A stretch of DNA of 64,000 nt from Prochlorococcus sp. AG-347-J19 (GCA_003279015.1 QCBV01000008.1:35807-99806), one strand, 5' to 3'. Positions 34,901 to 43,493 are shown, numbered from the stretch's first letter. The notes: generated by a model not told the origin, from the sequence alone. Program-made: numbers and translations.

Positions 34901-35791
34901 ATGAGTGAAAAATTTTCAATTAGATTGATATCTATAAATGAAATACCAGAAGTCACAAACTGGGCAAGGTTAGAAGGATTTTCTCCTGGAATGGATGACG
35001 TATCAATTTATAGAAATACAGATAAACAAGGGGTATGGGTAGCTTGTCTCGACAATAATCCTATAGGTTCTATTGCTTGTATAAAATATAACTCGTCGTA
35101 TGGTTTTATAGGTTTATTTATCGTTAAAAAAGAATTCCGAAATAATGGATATGGAGTGAGATTATGGAAACATGTCCTCGAATATTTAAAAAATGTTGAT
35201 TGTATTGGTCTTGAGGCTGCCCCAGATAGATTGAATGATTACGCAAAGTGGGGATTTAGAAAATCTTCCATTACAAATCGATGGAAATTGAATGGGTCTC
35301 AAGATTTGCCATTGAGAAATTTCTATAAAGATCAATTTCATTCTTTTAAAGTTGTCCCTGGTAATAAAATTTCTTCTGCAGCAGTTTTAATTTATGATGA
35401 TCAAAGAGAACCTAGTCCCAGACCACATTTTCTAAATGACTGGTTGAAAACTTCTCATGGTAATGTCAGTGCAATTGTCGATAATAATGGGATGTGCCAT
35501 GGATTTGGCAGGATAAGACCTTGTGTATTGGAGGATAATGAGCAAGGCTGGAGAATCGGACCTCTTTTAGCTGACACTCCACCTCTTGCTGAATTATTAA
35601 TAAGGGAGTTAGTTGGTGATTTAGATGCCCAAATCTTATTGGATTGCTCTAATCTGAATCCTTATGCGAATTATCTTTTATCAAGTTTGGGATTTGAGGA
35701 AATATCAAAAACTTACAGAATGTATAAAGGCATTCAACCTCCCTGCCCAATGAATCAAGTATATGGACTTGCCTGCTTGGAACTGGGTTAA
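34901..35791 (+). CDS. GNAT acetyltransferase with C-terminal second domain
   Basis: The 296-residue protein has an N-terminal GNAT domain (about 1-130) with the acetyl-CoA loop KKEFRNNGYGVRLWKHVLEY near 76. The C-terminal half (from about 165) has the pattern of the Acetyltransf_18 domain, with HGFGRIRPCVLEDNEQGWRI. The substrate is unknown. Single transcription unit on the + strand. Confidence 0.85.
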   Translation: MSEKFSIRLISINEIPEVTNWARLEGFSPGMDDVSIYRNTDKQGVWVACLDNNPIGSIACIKYNSSYGFIGLFIVKKEFRNNGYGVRLWKHVLEYLKNVDCIGLEAAPDRLNDYAKWGFRKSSITNRWKLNGSQDLPLRNFYKDQFHSFKVVPGNKISSAAVLIYDDQREPSPRPHFLNDWLKTSHGNVSAIVDNNGMCHGFGRIRPCVLEDNEQGWRIGPLLADTPPLAELLIRELVGDLDAQILLDCSNLNPYANYLLSSLGFEEISKTYRMYKGIQPPCPMNQVYGLACLELG

Positions 35792-35863
35792 TTCTTTTTA
35801 AAGCATGCATTTTGCTTTTTATTTTTGTAATACTGAAGGAAGTTTGTTTAATTATTCATAGGC

Positions 35864-36115
35864 TTAACTTTCAGAAGGTTTCAAAATTTTTTCTACAATA
35901 TCTGCATTGATTATAGTGATCTCTCCATTATCAATATTTGCGATTTGAAACAAGGTCCATGAATTTGGATTTCTAGCTCCTCCAATGCAGTCAATAACTT
36001 GACCGACCCAATAATAGTCTTTATTCTTTTCCTTAGTATTTTCGCAATTTTCTTTTTTAATTGCGACATAATCACCAGGCCTAACGAAAAGAAACTCAGG
36101 AGTTGCCGAGCTCAA
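35864..36115 (-). CDS. DUF3104-like small protein
   Basis: An 83-residue protein with an SH3-like look: VRPGDYVAIKKENCE, YYWVGQVIDCIGGARNPN and TLFQIANIDNGEITIINADI. I recognise this pattern as DUF3104, restricted to marine cyanobacteria. Function unknown. It is soluble. Confidence 0.7.
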   Translation of the reverse strand: MSSATPEFLFVRPGDYVAIKKENCENTKEKNKDYYWVGQVIDCIGGARNPNSWTLFQIANIDNGEITIINADIVEKILKPSES

Positions 36116-36212
36116 AATAAATAGTTAATAGTATATAAGTACTATAGTAAATTATCGGTTTTGTTGCCGAGCCTTGAATTATTTAGCAAACTAATGGTAA
36201 TTCAACAATAAA

Positions 36213-36305
36213 ATGGAATCAACTGAAATTGCTATATTTTCAACATTATTGGGGTTAGCTTTAGCTTTAACTGACGCTTATATAGAGAGAAATATTCCTG
36301 GATAA
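36213..36305 (+). CDS. One-helix membrane microprotein (30 aa)
   Basis: An ORF of 30 residues: MESTEIAIFSTLLGLALALT then a polar end DAYIERNIPG. The size and topology resemble small photosystem subunits, but I could not match it to a named Psa, Psb or Pet protein. Support comes from start, topology and position in a run of similar small genes. Confidence 0.5.
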   Translation: MESTEIAIFSTLLGLALALTDAYIERNIPG

Positions 36306-36322
36306 TACTTCCAATTCATTTC

Positions 36323-36478
36323 TTAAATCAAATAAGATTTAAGCTGGTCTAATATGTCGGCACGGTTGGAAACTAATTTTGTAAAAACTAAATATATCAA
36401 ACCTCCCATTGCGAGTCTGCCGTTAATTTTCTCTAAATGCTTAAGTTTTCTAAACAAATTACTTTTGCGATTAAGCAA
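36323..36478 (-). CDS. HLIP-like (high-light-inducible) microprotein with non-ATG start
   Basis: Read on the minus strand the frame encodes LEKINGRLAMGGLIYLVFTK, which has the chlorophyll-binding ExxNGRxAM motif of high-light-inducible proteins, then a hydrophobic helix and a polar end. There is no ATG before the motif. The longest form, from TTG at 36476-36478, has 51 residues. HLIPs bind chlorophyll and protect photosystems. The missing ATG makes the exact start, or functionality, uncertain. Confidence 0.55.
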   Translation of the reverse strand: MLNRKSNLFRKLKHLEKINGRLAMGGLIYLVFTKLVSNRADILDQLKSYLI

Positions 36479-36578
36479 AATTTAAAGGTTATAGAAAATA
36501 AAAAAGTATTGGTTACTTCAAAATTAAAAAAAAATTTTAAAAAATTTATAGAAATATTATTTCAAATACCAATTAGAT

Positions 36579-36716
36579 TTAAAGCCAAGCTTTTTTCATC
36601 TCAAGATAAAGTCTCTCGCTTTCAGCAGAATTAATTTTGCTGTCTGAATAGGATTGTTGCTGTTGCTGTTGCTGCTGCTGAGTTGAGTTAGTATTAGGAT
36701 TTTGAACTTCGCTCAT
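36579..36716 (-). CDS. Poly-Gln microprotein
   Basis: A 45-residue ORF: MSEVQNPNTNST, nine Gln in a row (mixed CAG/CAA codons), then SAESERLYLEMKKAWL at the C-terminus. The charged tail resembles short N-terminal arms of picocyanobacterial antenna-type small proteins, but no membrane helix follows. It lies upstream of the HLIP-like frame on the same strand. Unknown function. Confidence 0.55.
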   Translation of the reverse strand: MSEVQNPNTNSTQQQQQQQQQSYSDSKINSAESERLYLEMKKAWL

Positions 36717-36832
36717 TATTGGGTTTAAATGTTTGTGTTTATTCTCTCATATGTGGAGCTTTTTTTGTCAATCTAAATTCTTAAATTTTATTTAAATTTT
36801 CTATGTTTTTAATTTTTCTCTTTTAAGTGAGG

Positions 36833-36934
36833 TTATTTCGCTACAGTAGTTTTAGCGTATAGGAATTTAACTTCCCAATATACAATTCCTAGGAAGATAA
36901 CACTTGCAACAATAATTTCAGAAATGGCTAACAT
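36833..36934 (-). CDS. One-helix membrane microprotein (33 aa)
   Basis: An ORF of 33 residues: MLAISEIIVASVIFLGIVYW then EVKFLYAKTTVAK. One hydrophobic helix with a basic end. No name recognised; clustered with other small membrane ORFs. Confidence 0.5.
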   Translation of the reverse strand: MLAISEIIVASVIFLGIVYWEVKFLYAKTTVAK

Positions 36935-37081
36935 TTTATTTTTCAATACTAATTTAATTTTGGTATCAATTTACACATAATGCAATAGGTACTAATTACA
37001 TTTTAGATTTTAAAAAATCTTATTTAATAAAATAACGCGTCGAAATAATATAAAATTTTTAATTAGATACATATTTTTTCC

Positions 37082-37516
37082 GTGGGAAATTTCATAAATT
37101 CAACAACTCTTATACCTTTAATACCTTTAGTAACCTCTTTTTTTATTCTTATTTTATTGGCAAGTTTTAACAGAACACTTAACAGGTTAACAAAACCAGT
37201 TACTGCACTGGTTGCATTATCTTTATTAAGTTCTGCTTTTATAAGCTTATTTGACTTTTTTAAGAAAATAGAAGAAGAATTTGTTTTATCTGAATTTATC
37301 AAATTTTTTGAAGAAAAAAATTTAGTTATACATCTCAATTTAGTAAATGAAAAAATTATAATTTTTTTCTCATTAATAATGATATTAATTATTGGAATAT
37401 CTTTTTATAAATTGCCTAGAAAAAAAGGTTACGTCTCATTAATGATCAGCCTAGGATTAATTTCTTCTTCGGTGATACTCTCAATATTGCTAATAGATTT
37501 CTCAGCACTAATCTAA
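37082..37516 (+). CDS. Membrane protein resembling the N-terminus of NDH-1 large subunits
   Basis: A 144-residue protein with a GTG start and four predicted membrane helices (about 8-30, 40-62, 88-107, 118-140). The start STTLIPLIPLVTSFFILILL followed by NRLTKPVTALVALSLLSSAF resembles the first helices of NdhF/NuoL-type subunits, but the antiporter core is absent. It may be a diverged fragment or an independent small protein. It overlaps the convergent PTOX-like gene by four bases. Confidence 0.6.
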   Translation: MGNFINSTTLIPLIPLVTSFFILILLASFNRTLNRLTKPVTALVALSLLSSAFISLFDFFKKIEEEFVLSEFIKFFEEKNLVIHLNLVNEKIIIFFSLIMILIIGISFYKLPRKKGYVSLMISLGLISSSVILSILLIDFSALI

Positions 37517-38022
37517 ACTGATGTAAGCATTGACAATGCTTCGTTAAGTTCTTGGACATGATTTAATTCATCTTGAGCAATTTCTTTTATTTTTTGATCA
37601 TTTGGATTATCTATTAAATATTTGGAATAAGTTTCAAATGCATGTTCTTCGATTTTTATGTTGACATCATAAGCATTAGCTGGAGAGAGGAAATAATAAA
37701 AAACCATGATCCAGTAATACACAAGAACAAGGTGTCTCGCAAAAAATCTATCAATCCAGAACCTATCTCCTCCTCTTTTCTCCATTTCTTTAAGATGCTC
37801 AGTTTCGTTAATAGCTTGATAAAAATGTTCTTTCATTAAAATCATTGTTTTCTCATTTTTAATTCCTAGAGATTCTTTAAAATGAAGAACTGAAAGAAAT
37901 GCAAAATAAGGTGATCTAGCTATAACTTCTAAAACCCAAAATCTTTGTAAAGATCTACCAGAGTATATGAAGTCTAAGAAGTTAACTGTGCTATTCAAAA
38001 TCAAAGAATTTAATTTCTTCAT
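37513..38022 (-). CDS. Plastoquinol terminal oxidase (PTOX/AOX family diiron protein)
   Basis: The 169-residue protein carries the six diiron ligands expected for alternative oxidase/PTOX: Glu in VLEVIARSPYFAFLSVLH near 31, the ExxH in NETEHLKEME near 72, Glu in IEEHAFETYSKYL near 127 and the ExxH in AQDELNHVQEL near 153. It would oxidise plastoquinol with O2 to water at the thylakoid, a safety valve for electron flow in high light. It is shorter than plant PTOX, as usual in cyanobacteria. Convergent with the NdhF-like small gene. Confidence 0.85.
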   Translation of the reverse strand: MKKLNSLILNSTVNFLDFIYSGRSLQRFWVLEVIARSPYFAFLSVLHFKESLGIKNEKTMILMKEHFYQAINETEHLKEMEKRGGDRFWIDRFFARHLVLVYYWIMVFYYFLSPANAYDVNIKIEEHAFETYSKYLIDNPNDQKIKEIAQDELNHVQELNEALSMLTSV

Positions 38023-38177
38023 AGATTTAGTTTTTCTTTAAGTATAATTACTTAGCCGCAGGAGGGCTATGATGTATTGAAGTAATTAACCAAAAATTAA
38101 TATTTATAGTCTAAAAATTGTTACTTCCATTGAAATATTTTTTTTTCATGCATTAATTGGATAGATAAAAATTTTAT

Positions 38178-38318
38178 ATGACAACTACTGAAAAAATTGC
38201 AAATGCCAAAAAAAGGATTTATGAATTAGAGAGACTTATAAAATTTTGGAATGATTCAGACCATGATGAGTCAAAAATAGTAAACTTTTCAAAGAACATT
38301 GAAAATAAAGTTGCTTAG
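38178..38318 (+). CDS. Small soluble helical protein (46 aa)
   Basis: An ORF of 46 residues: MTTTEKIANAKKRIYELERL then IKFWNDSDHDESKIVNF. Charged, likely one coiled helix. No family known to me. Confidence 0.5.
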   Translation: MTTTEKIANAKKRIYELERLIKFWNDSDHDESKIVNFSKNIENKVA

Positions 38319-38464
38319 ATTGTGAAGATTAAGGCTAATTAAGTTTATCTACTTAAAGTGATTTAATATCTTTGAGGTTTCGAATATTGTTTAATTTATA
38401 AATAGAGCAATTAAACCTATTTTCAAAAACTGTAAGGAAGAAATAATCTAAAAGAAAAATAAAT

Positions 38465-38578
38465 ATGAAAACCTTTTCAAAAAAATATTTAGTTCCGATT
38501 AAATTTATACCCTGGGTTTTTTGGGTATTTATAACTTTTATGAGTTTATATTTGTGTAAGATAGCCTGGGTAAATTGA
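38465..38578 (+). CDS. One-helix membrane microprotein (37 aa)
   Basis: An ORF of 37 residues: basic start MKTFSKKYLVPIKF and one helix IPWVFWVFITFMSLYLCKIA. An overlapping minus-strand frame of 92 residues is considered spurious because this one has the cleaner topology. Unknown function. Confidence 0.45.
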   Translation: MKTFSKKYLVPIKFIPWVFWVFITFMSLYLCKIAWVN

Positions 38579-38591
38579 ATAATTAATGGAT

Positions 38592-38900
38592 CTAGCTTCT
38601 CCTTAGCCAACCAGGAGCACCGCCAAACCAATCCGATATATCATCCTCATTAGGGTTAAAATGATTTTCTTTATCTAGTCCATCTATCCCAAATGATTGT
38701 AAGAGGTTATCGATCCCCCCATCATTTTTCGTACCATTCCTCCTAAAACTGTTAGCTTTTTTCAGCCAAAGAGAAATTGTAGAGTTATGGTGTGCAAATT
38801 TCTCGACATATATTCTTTCTTCTAATGTAATTGATTTATCTTGAGCAATTCTTTTAATTATTCCTTGGATTTTTAGTCTTTTTGAATTACTAAGAAGCAT
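38592..38900 (-). CDS. Conserved picocyanobacterial protein, unknown function
   Basis: A 102-residue soluble protein with a basic N-terminal helical half (QGIIKRIAQDKSITLEERIY) and an acidic C-terminus ending DWFGGAPGWLRRS. The overall pattern looks conserved rather than random, but no domain is recognised. Confidence 0.65.
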   Translation of the reverse strand: MLLSNSKRLKIQGIIKRIAQDKSITLEERIYVEKFAHHNSTISLWLKKANSFRRNGTKNDGGIDNLLQSFGIDGLDKENHFNPNEDDISDWFGGAPGWLRRS

Positions 38901-39147
38901 TTTGCGATCATTTCATTATTCTTTTTATAGGAAGGATTACTAAATATATCTTGTCAATGTTAATTTCAACAAATTAACTATTTTAAGAGGTTTTTAAGCA
39001 ATAAAAGTCTTAAGACACTAAAAAAAGGGATCAATAAGTTACCTATGATACTTTTATTCATTTATCAAACTTATAATTCCCACAAATTAGATAAAAAAAT
39101 CAATCCATTCTTAAAGACATTTTAAAATTTAAGAAAAGTCGACTCAG

Positions 39148-39408
39148 ATGTTGCATAATAGTAAAATTGTACTATTATTAGTACAGATGTATTATTTAGG
39201 TTTGAAAGTGATTTCATCTTCTCCTTATGCCCCTTTTAATTCAAAAGAGTGGAATTCTCTAATAAGCAAAAATGCAAAGTTTGAAAATACTCCAATCAAG
39301 ATTAAAAAAAAATTTTATAGAACTTTTAATCTAAAAAAGATTGAAAAAGATGAACTTTTGGAAGAGAAGAATGAATTGCATCAACAAATGCAACTTGTAT
39401 TCGGATAG
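39148..39408 (+). CDS. Hypothetical protein (86 aa)
   Basis: A short hydrophobic N-terminus, then a basic Lys-rich body (KIKKKFYRTFNLKKIEKDEL). It could be partly membrane-anchored. No family recognised; lower certainty about its start. Confidence 0.5.
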   Translation: MLHNSKIVLLLVQMYYLGLKVISSSPYAPFNSKEWNSLISKNAKFENTPIKIKKKFYRTFNLKKIEKDELLEEKNELHQQMQLVFG

Positions 39409-39497
39409 AAAAATATTAATAACAACCTTTTTATTGATTATTATTTTACGAGATCCAATTTTTTGTTAGATTAGTAGAAATACAAAAAGGATTTAAT

Positions 39498-39788
39498 TTG
39501 GCTGTAGATCGAGAACTTTTAAAAGAAGTTACCCAGGAACTTTGGAATACCGTAAAAAAACTAAGGCCTGAAATAGATCGGCAAACTCGACTTCAATTAG
39601 TTTTAAAGGCCTTATTAACTATTGGAGATTTGCCTGATCAAATGCAAGCTGCCATGGTTGTAGGTGTTTGCGCAGAAATGGATAAGAGTGATGTTGATAA
39701 TGTTGAAACTAATTCACAAACTAAAGATTCAGGCGGAATTGATACTTCTACAGGCAGAAAAGTAGTTAGAAGAAGTTCAGCTAAATAA
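39498..39788 (+). CDS. Conserved small acidic protein (96 aa)
   Basis: Begins with TTG at 39498: MAVDRELLKEVTQELWNTVK. The first 70 residues are a regular helical domain (RLQLVLKALLTIGDLPDQMQ); the rest is Ser/Asp-rich, ending TGRKVVRRSSAK. The domain appears conserved in marine cyanobacteria; function unknown. Confidence 0.65.
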   Translation: MAVDRELLKEVTQELWNTVKKLRPEIDRQTRLQLVLKALLTIGDLPDQMQAAMVVGVCAEMDKSDVDNVETNSQTKDSGGIDTSTGRKVVRRSSAK

Positions 39789-39799
39789 AACTTAAACGA

Positions 39800-40003
39800 T
39801 CATCCTTTAATTTTCTTTGATTCGTTTTTGTTAAATTTATTGAATAGGTAATATGAAATTACAAGTAAGAGAGGAACGAATATTGAATGTAAAGTCATCA
39901 TTAATTCTGTTTGGCCCATTCCTATAAGATTTGACTCGTTTGGAAGTTGTTCTGACCAAGTGCCAACTAAATGCCAAGCTTGAGGAATTGATAAGAAAAA
40001 CAT
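39800..40003 (-). CDS. One- or two-helix membrane protein (67 aa)
   Basis: MFFLSIPQAWHLVGTWSEQL at the start and one strong helix SIFVPLLLVISYYLFNKF, then a basic tail. It converges on the 96-residue gene with eleven bases between. Unknown function. Confidence 0.6.
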   Translation of the reverse strand: MFFLSIPQAWHLVGTWSEQLPNESNLIGMGQTELMMTLHSIFVPLLLVISYYLFNKFNKNESKKIKG

Positions 40004-40121
40004 ATAAGAGCTATAAGTTAAGTTTATGTTCAGATAAAGATTATCATTATTGAACGTTTTTGCTTTCTTTATTCTTATTTCTTAACTAAGTATTTGTAGA
40101 GTTATAAAAAAATAACTTGAT

Positions 40122-41651
40122 TCATAAATTTATTTTCTTAAGAAGAGTTTTAAACGCTTTTTTACCAATAATCTTTTCAGCTGCGTAAGCGCCACTTGCT
40201 GAAACAGCAGGAATTCCAATACCTGGAAATGTACTTGCGCCGCAAGTAAATAAATTTTTCACTGGAGTTTTGCAGCCTGGGAAAAGACCTTTTGCTGCAG
40301 ATAATGCAGGGCCGTAACTACCGCAATAGGTATTGGTGAATTTTTTATGAGTGATTGGGGTTCCTAGCATCTTTAAATCAATCCTTTCATCTATATCAGG
40401 GATGAATTTTCGCGCTGCATTAAGGAATATTGAACATCTTTCTTCTTTCAAATTTCTATATTCTAATTCCTTTGGATTTAGGTTTTCCCAAATTTCCCAA
40501 GGTTCATTTGCGGGAGTATATCCATGAAGAACATGTTTTCCTTCAGGGGCCATTTTTTTATCTAAAACAGATGGGATTGAAAATACGACTATATTTCTTT
40601 CTGCGGTTATACCTTTTTCCCACTCATCAACATGTATTGCATGTATTGGCAAATTTTCAAGACCATCAGCATCAAAACCTAGATGTATATGAAGGAAAGA
40701 ATCACATTTATTAGGGTTCAAAACTTTTGTATTCCATTTTTTTGAAATTTCATTTGGAATTAACTTTTTTAAATTCCAAACATCAGTATTCGTGACAACA
40801 GATTCACAACTATAACTAGAACCATTATTCAGAGTTATACCTGTGGCTAAATTTTTATTGAAGTTAATTGTCTTTACTCTCGAAGAAAGAATTAATTCTC
40901 CTCCATTTTTTTTAAATCCATTAATTAAAGCTTTTACGATAGATTCACTACCTCCTTTGGGGTATTCAAGGTATGAATTTGGTTCAAACCATTCGTTAAA
41001 TAAAGTAGCCATCGCAGCTGTATTTGTATCATGCATTGACATGCCACTTATCAAAAAGCTTAATAAATCAACCCAATTCCTGAGAAAAGGATCCTCTAGA
41101 TGATTATTTACTAAATTCCCAAAGCCTTTATTAATTTTTGGTATTTGATTGATATTAGGTAAAAATTTTGAGGTTAAATTTATTAAATCTAAGAAATTTA
41201 TTGATTCGGGAGAAAATGAGAGTAAAGGTATTTCATTTATTATTTGGCTAAGAGGTTTTATTCCCGAAATAAATGATTCCCATTCTTTAACAGATTTCTC
41301 ACCTCTTAAAGTTTTAATAGTATGTTTAAAAGGTTCTTCCCCCACATCAAGATTAAAATTGCCTTCTGGGACAATTACTTGCCAACCTTTGTATTGAAAT
41401 AGTTCAACTTCTTCATCAAGTAATTTAAGAATTTGCCCTAGGGGATTAGTTGTCGGCCATTTACCTATTCCACTCCACAATGAAGGACCTGATTCGAAAG
41501 TGTAACCATTTCTTCTGAAACTGTGTGCAACACCTCCGGGTTGGCTATGAGCTTCACATATAAGTACTTTTTTGCCTGATAAAGCTAGAATCGAACCGCA
41601 ACATAATCCGCCTATTCCACTACCTACTATTACAACATCGTACTTTTCCAT
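40122..41651 (-). CDS. CrtI/CrtH-family FAD oxidoreductase (carotenoid isomerase-like)
   Basis: A 509-residue flavoprotein. The FAD-binding Rossmann start is YDVVIVGSGIGGLCCGSILA, followed by SQPGGVAHSFRRNGYTFESG. The C-terminus has LFTCGASTFPGIGIPAVSAS, the second FAD contact shared by phytoene desaturase/CRTISO/retinol saturase proteins. It may isomerise or desaturate a carotenoid. It is distinct enough that the name crtH is not certain. Confidence 0.85.
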   Translation of the reverse strand: MEKYDVVIVGSGIGGLCCGSILALSGKKVLICEAHSQPGGVAHSFRRNGYTFESGPSLWSGIGKWPTTNPLGQILKLLDEEVELFQYKGWQVIVPEGNFNLDVGEEPFKHTIKTLRGEKSVKEWESFISGIKPLSQIINEIPLLSFSPESINFLDLINLTSKFLPNINQIPKINKGFGNLVNNHLEDPFLRNWVDLLSFLISGMSMHDTNTAAMATLFNEWFEPNSYLEYPKGGSESIVKALINGFKKNGGELILSSRVKTINFNKNLATGITLNNGSSYSCESVVTNTDVWNLKKLIPNEISKKWNTKVLNPNKCDSFLHIHLGFDADGLENLPIHAIHVDEWEKGITAERNIVVFSIPSVLDKKMAPEGKHVLHGYTPANEPWEIWENLNPKELEYRNLKEERCSIFLNAARKFIPDIDERIDLKMLGTPITHKKFTNTYCGSYGPALSAAKGLFPGCKTPVKNLFTCGASTFPGIGIPAVSASGAYAAEKIIGKKAFKTLLKKINL

Positions 41652-41690
41652 TAAATATTTACTTTACTCTTCTCTCAAAACTAAATAGTT

Positions 41691-41801
41691 TTAGACAAAT
41701 GTATTAGTTGAAGTTGTAATACTTAGTACAACAGCTAGGAAAAATATGTAAGGAACTGCTTTTAGAGGGATGTATCCTTGGCTTTTAGAAATAAAATCCA
41801 T
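41691..41801 (-). CDS. One-helix membrane microprotein (36 aa)
   Basis: An ORF of 36 residues: MDFISKSQGYIPLKAVPYIF and FLAVVLSITTSTNTFV. One helix with short polar ends. Upstream of the CrtI-like gene on the same strand. No name recognised. Confidence 0.5.
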   Translation of the reverse strand: MDFISKSQGYIPLKAVPYIFFLAVVLSITTSTNTFV

Positions 41802-41973
41802 TGATTTAATTACTTTATGTAAATATAGTAACGAGATATTGTTCCTTATGTGTGCCATAAAATTATTTTTTTGGAAATATTTTGAAATAAAGAAATCTTT
41901 TTGGAGATATTTTTAACTAAGAACATTTTTTATAGAGTTATCTTAGTATTTGATTCTTAGATTAAAATCTATT

Positions 41974-42459
41974 ATGAAACAATTTCCTGATATTAATGAG
42001 ATAAAACTTTTAGAAAAAGATTCTCAAAAAAACGGTAGTGGAATTTTATATGAGGAATTGTTAGGAATATGGAAGTTTAAGTATGTATGGGGAAAGGAGT
42101 CAGATGAAATCAAAAATATACCCAGTTCTATTCTCCAAGTATTGTCGGCAAGACTCGAATTAAAAAGTAAAAATAAAGAGGATCAAATAAATTATGAAAT
42201 AAAAAATTCAATTAATTTCGGATTATTAAATATTACTTTTATAGGCAGTGCAGAATTAAAAGGGCTTAGACCTTTATTGGCTTTTTATTTTGAAAAATTG
42301 AAAATTAGTATTAGTAGTTTTCCAGTATTTAATAAGGAATTAAAAAAACCACCAGAAAAAAAAATGCCTTTTTTCTCTCTTGTAGGAATTAGCACTAAAG
42401 ATAATTGGTTATGTGCTCGAGGAAGGGGCGGAGGGCTTGCTATATGGGTTAAGTCTTAA
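41974..42459 (+). CDS. Fibrillin/PAP-like lipid-associated protein candidate
   Basis: I prefer the ATG at 41974 (MKQFPDINEIKLLEKDSQKN), giving 161 residues. LLGIWKFKYVWGKES near 36 and a C-terminal beta-rich part ending ARGRGGGLAIWVKS resemble the lipocalin-like PAP/fibrillin fold, which in photosynthetic organisms binds membrane lipids. The likeness is partial. Convergent with the Nif11-like gene, one base apart. Confidence 0.6.
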   Translation: MKQFPDINEIKLLEKDSQKNGSGILYEELLGIWKFKYVWGKESDEIKNIPSSILQVLSARLELKSKNKEDQINYEIKNSINFGLLNITFIGSAELKGLRPLLAFYFEKLKISISSFPVFNKELKKPPEKKMPFFSLVGISTKDNWLCARGRGGGLAIWVKS

Positions 42460-42460
42460 T

Positions 42461-42676
42461 TTAGTGATATTCTCCAGGATGATCTACCTTTCTTACGGTA
42501 ACTTTATCAACTTTTTGTCCATTAAACCTTAAGAGATCATCTCCGGAAAAGTCAAAACCTAAGCGTTGACCAATTAGGGCTACATCATCCGCTGTAGAGG
42601 ATGTTGTAACCTGCTTTTTTAAGTCTTCATCAGATTGCATCTTGATTAAAAATTTTCTTATTTCAGAAAAACTCAT
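42461..42676 (-). CDS. Nif11-like small protein without leader motif
   Basis: A 71-residue protein: MSFSEIRKFLIKMQSDEDLK then DDVALIGQRLGFDFSGDDLL, the pattern of the Nif11 domain used as leader of peptide natural products in cyanobacteria. The C-terminus FNGQKVDKVTVRKVDHPGEY contains no Gly-Gly processing site and no Cys/Ser/Thr-rich core, so it is probably not a lanthipeptide precursor. No lanthionine synthetase is near. Confidence 0.65.
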   Translation of the reverse strand: MSFSEIRKFLIKMQSDEDLKKQVTTSSTADDVALIGQRLGFDFSGDDLLRFNGQKVDKVTVRKVDHPGEYH

Positions 42677-42767
42677 TACTAGAATTTGATTGATTGATGT
42701 AAAAGAAATTTATAAAATCTTTTTCTTAGTAAGAACAAGATAAATAGATAATCATTATACTATTTTT

Positions 42768-43085
42768 ATGACTTACTTATTCCTATATATAGTTGGCATA
42801 ATTTTAATATGGTGGATATATCGTGTTGGTTGGCTTGAGGCGCTCAAAACAGTAGTTAAAGTTATAGTTCCCTCAGCGCTTATTATTTTATTTAACATAA
42901 AAGCAGGAAGATTACTTTTTAAAAGTCCTGTAGTCGGATTATTAAGCGCTTTGCCTACATCTATTTTTATTTTTAGAGGTTCATTGCCTTTAGTTAGTTA
43001 TATAAATAACTGGATTGAAAATAAAATAAATAAGTATGATGATTCGGAAGTTATAGATACTGATTCTGTGCCTTTAGATGATTAA
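42768..43085 (+). CDS. Small membrane protein with acidic tail
   Basis: A 105-residue protein: MTYLFLYIVGIILIWWIYRV, further hydrophobic segments near 30-46 and 55-75, and an Asp-rich end DDSEVIDTDSVPLDD. Likely three helices. Unknown. Confidence 0.6.
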   Translation: MTYLFLYIVGIILIWWIYRVGWLEALKTVVKVIVPSALIILFNIKAGRLLFKSPVVGLLSALPTSIFIFRGSLPLVSYINNWIENKINKYDDSEVIDTDSVPLDD

Positions 43086-43096
43086 TTTAATTTAAT

Positions 43097-43489
43097 TCAA
43101 TCAAAGCCAAGAAATAATTCTTTGTGTACAACAAGAACATCAAATAAAGTTGTTCCATGAATAGGACTTAATGGGATTTTGTCTATATTTAATGCTTCTG
43201 CACAAATTAAATGAGCATCCCATTTTGTATTGTGATCACTTATTTCAATTGACCAGTCAATTACTTTTTTGAAATGATCTGGCATCTCCGAACCAATTTT
43301 TCTGCAAATTTGACATAGAACTGACAAAAGAGGAGGTTTTGATGGCCTTTTTAAATCTTTAATAAGACTAGGTTGTGTAAAAACACTTGTATAGCGGATG
43401 TAGTCTATCAATTCATATTCTTCTTTAGTAAGAGCTGCTTTATCTAATGCTCTTTCAAATTCGTCTATGGGGGTTATGGGCCTATCCAA
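43097..43489 (-). CDS. Conserved soluble protein, unknown function
   Basis: A 130-residue protein, helical, with several conserved-looking Cys and Trp residues (LSVLCQICRKIGSEMPDHFK, WDAHLICAEALNIDKIPLSP). It follows tatA by four bases on the same strand and is probably co-transcribed. No domain recognised. Confidence 0.7.
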   Translation of the reverse strand: MDRPITPIDEFERALDKAALTKEEYELIDYIRYTSVFTQPSLIKDLKRPSKPPLLSVLCQICRKIGSEMPDHFKKVIDWSIEISDHNTKWDAHLICAEALNIDKIPLSPIHGTTLFDVLVVHKELFLGFD

Positions 43490-43493
43490 GATA

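Noticed and set aside
36437..36634. A 65-residue Lys/Phe-rich + strand ORF
   Set aside because: It is antisense to the HLIP-like frame and the poly-Gln protein, and its composition fits AT-rich non-coding DNA.
38353..38631. A 92-residue minus-strand ORF
   Set aside because: It overlaps the 102-residue conserved gene and a + strand microprotein; it reads like AT-rich noise.
42461..42676. Prochlorosin-type lanthipeptide precursor
   Set aside because: No Gly-Gly cleavage site, no Cys/Ser/Thr core and no LanM gene nearby.
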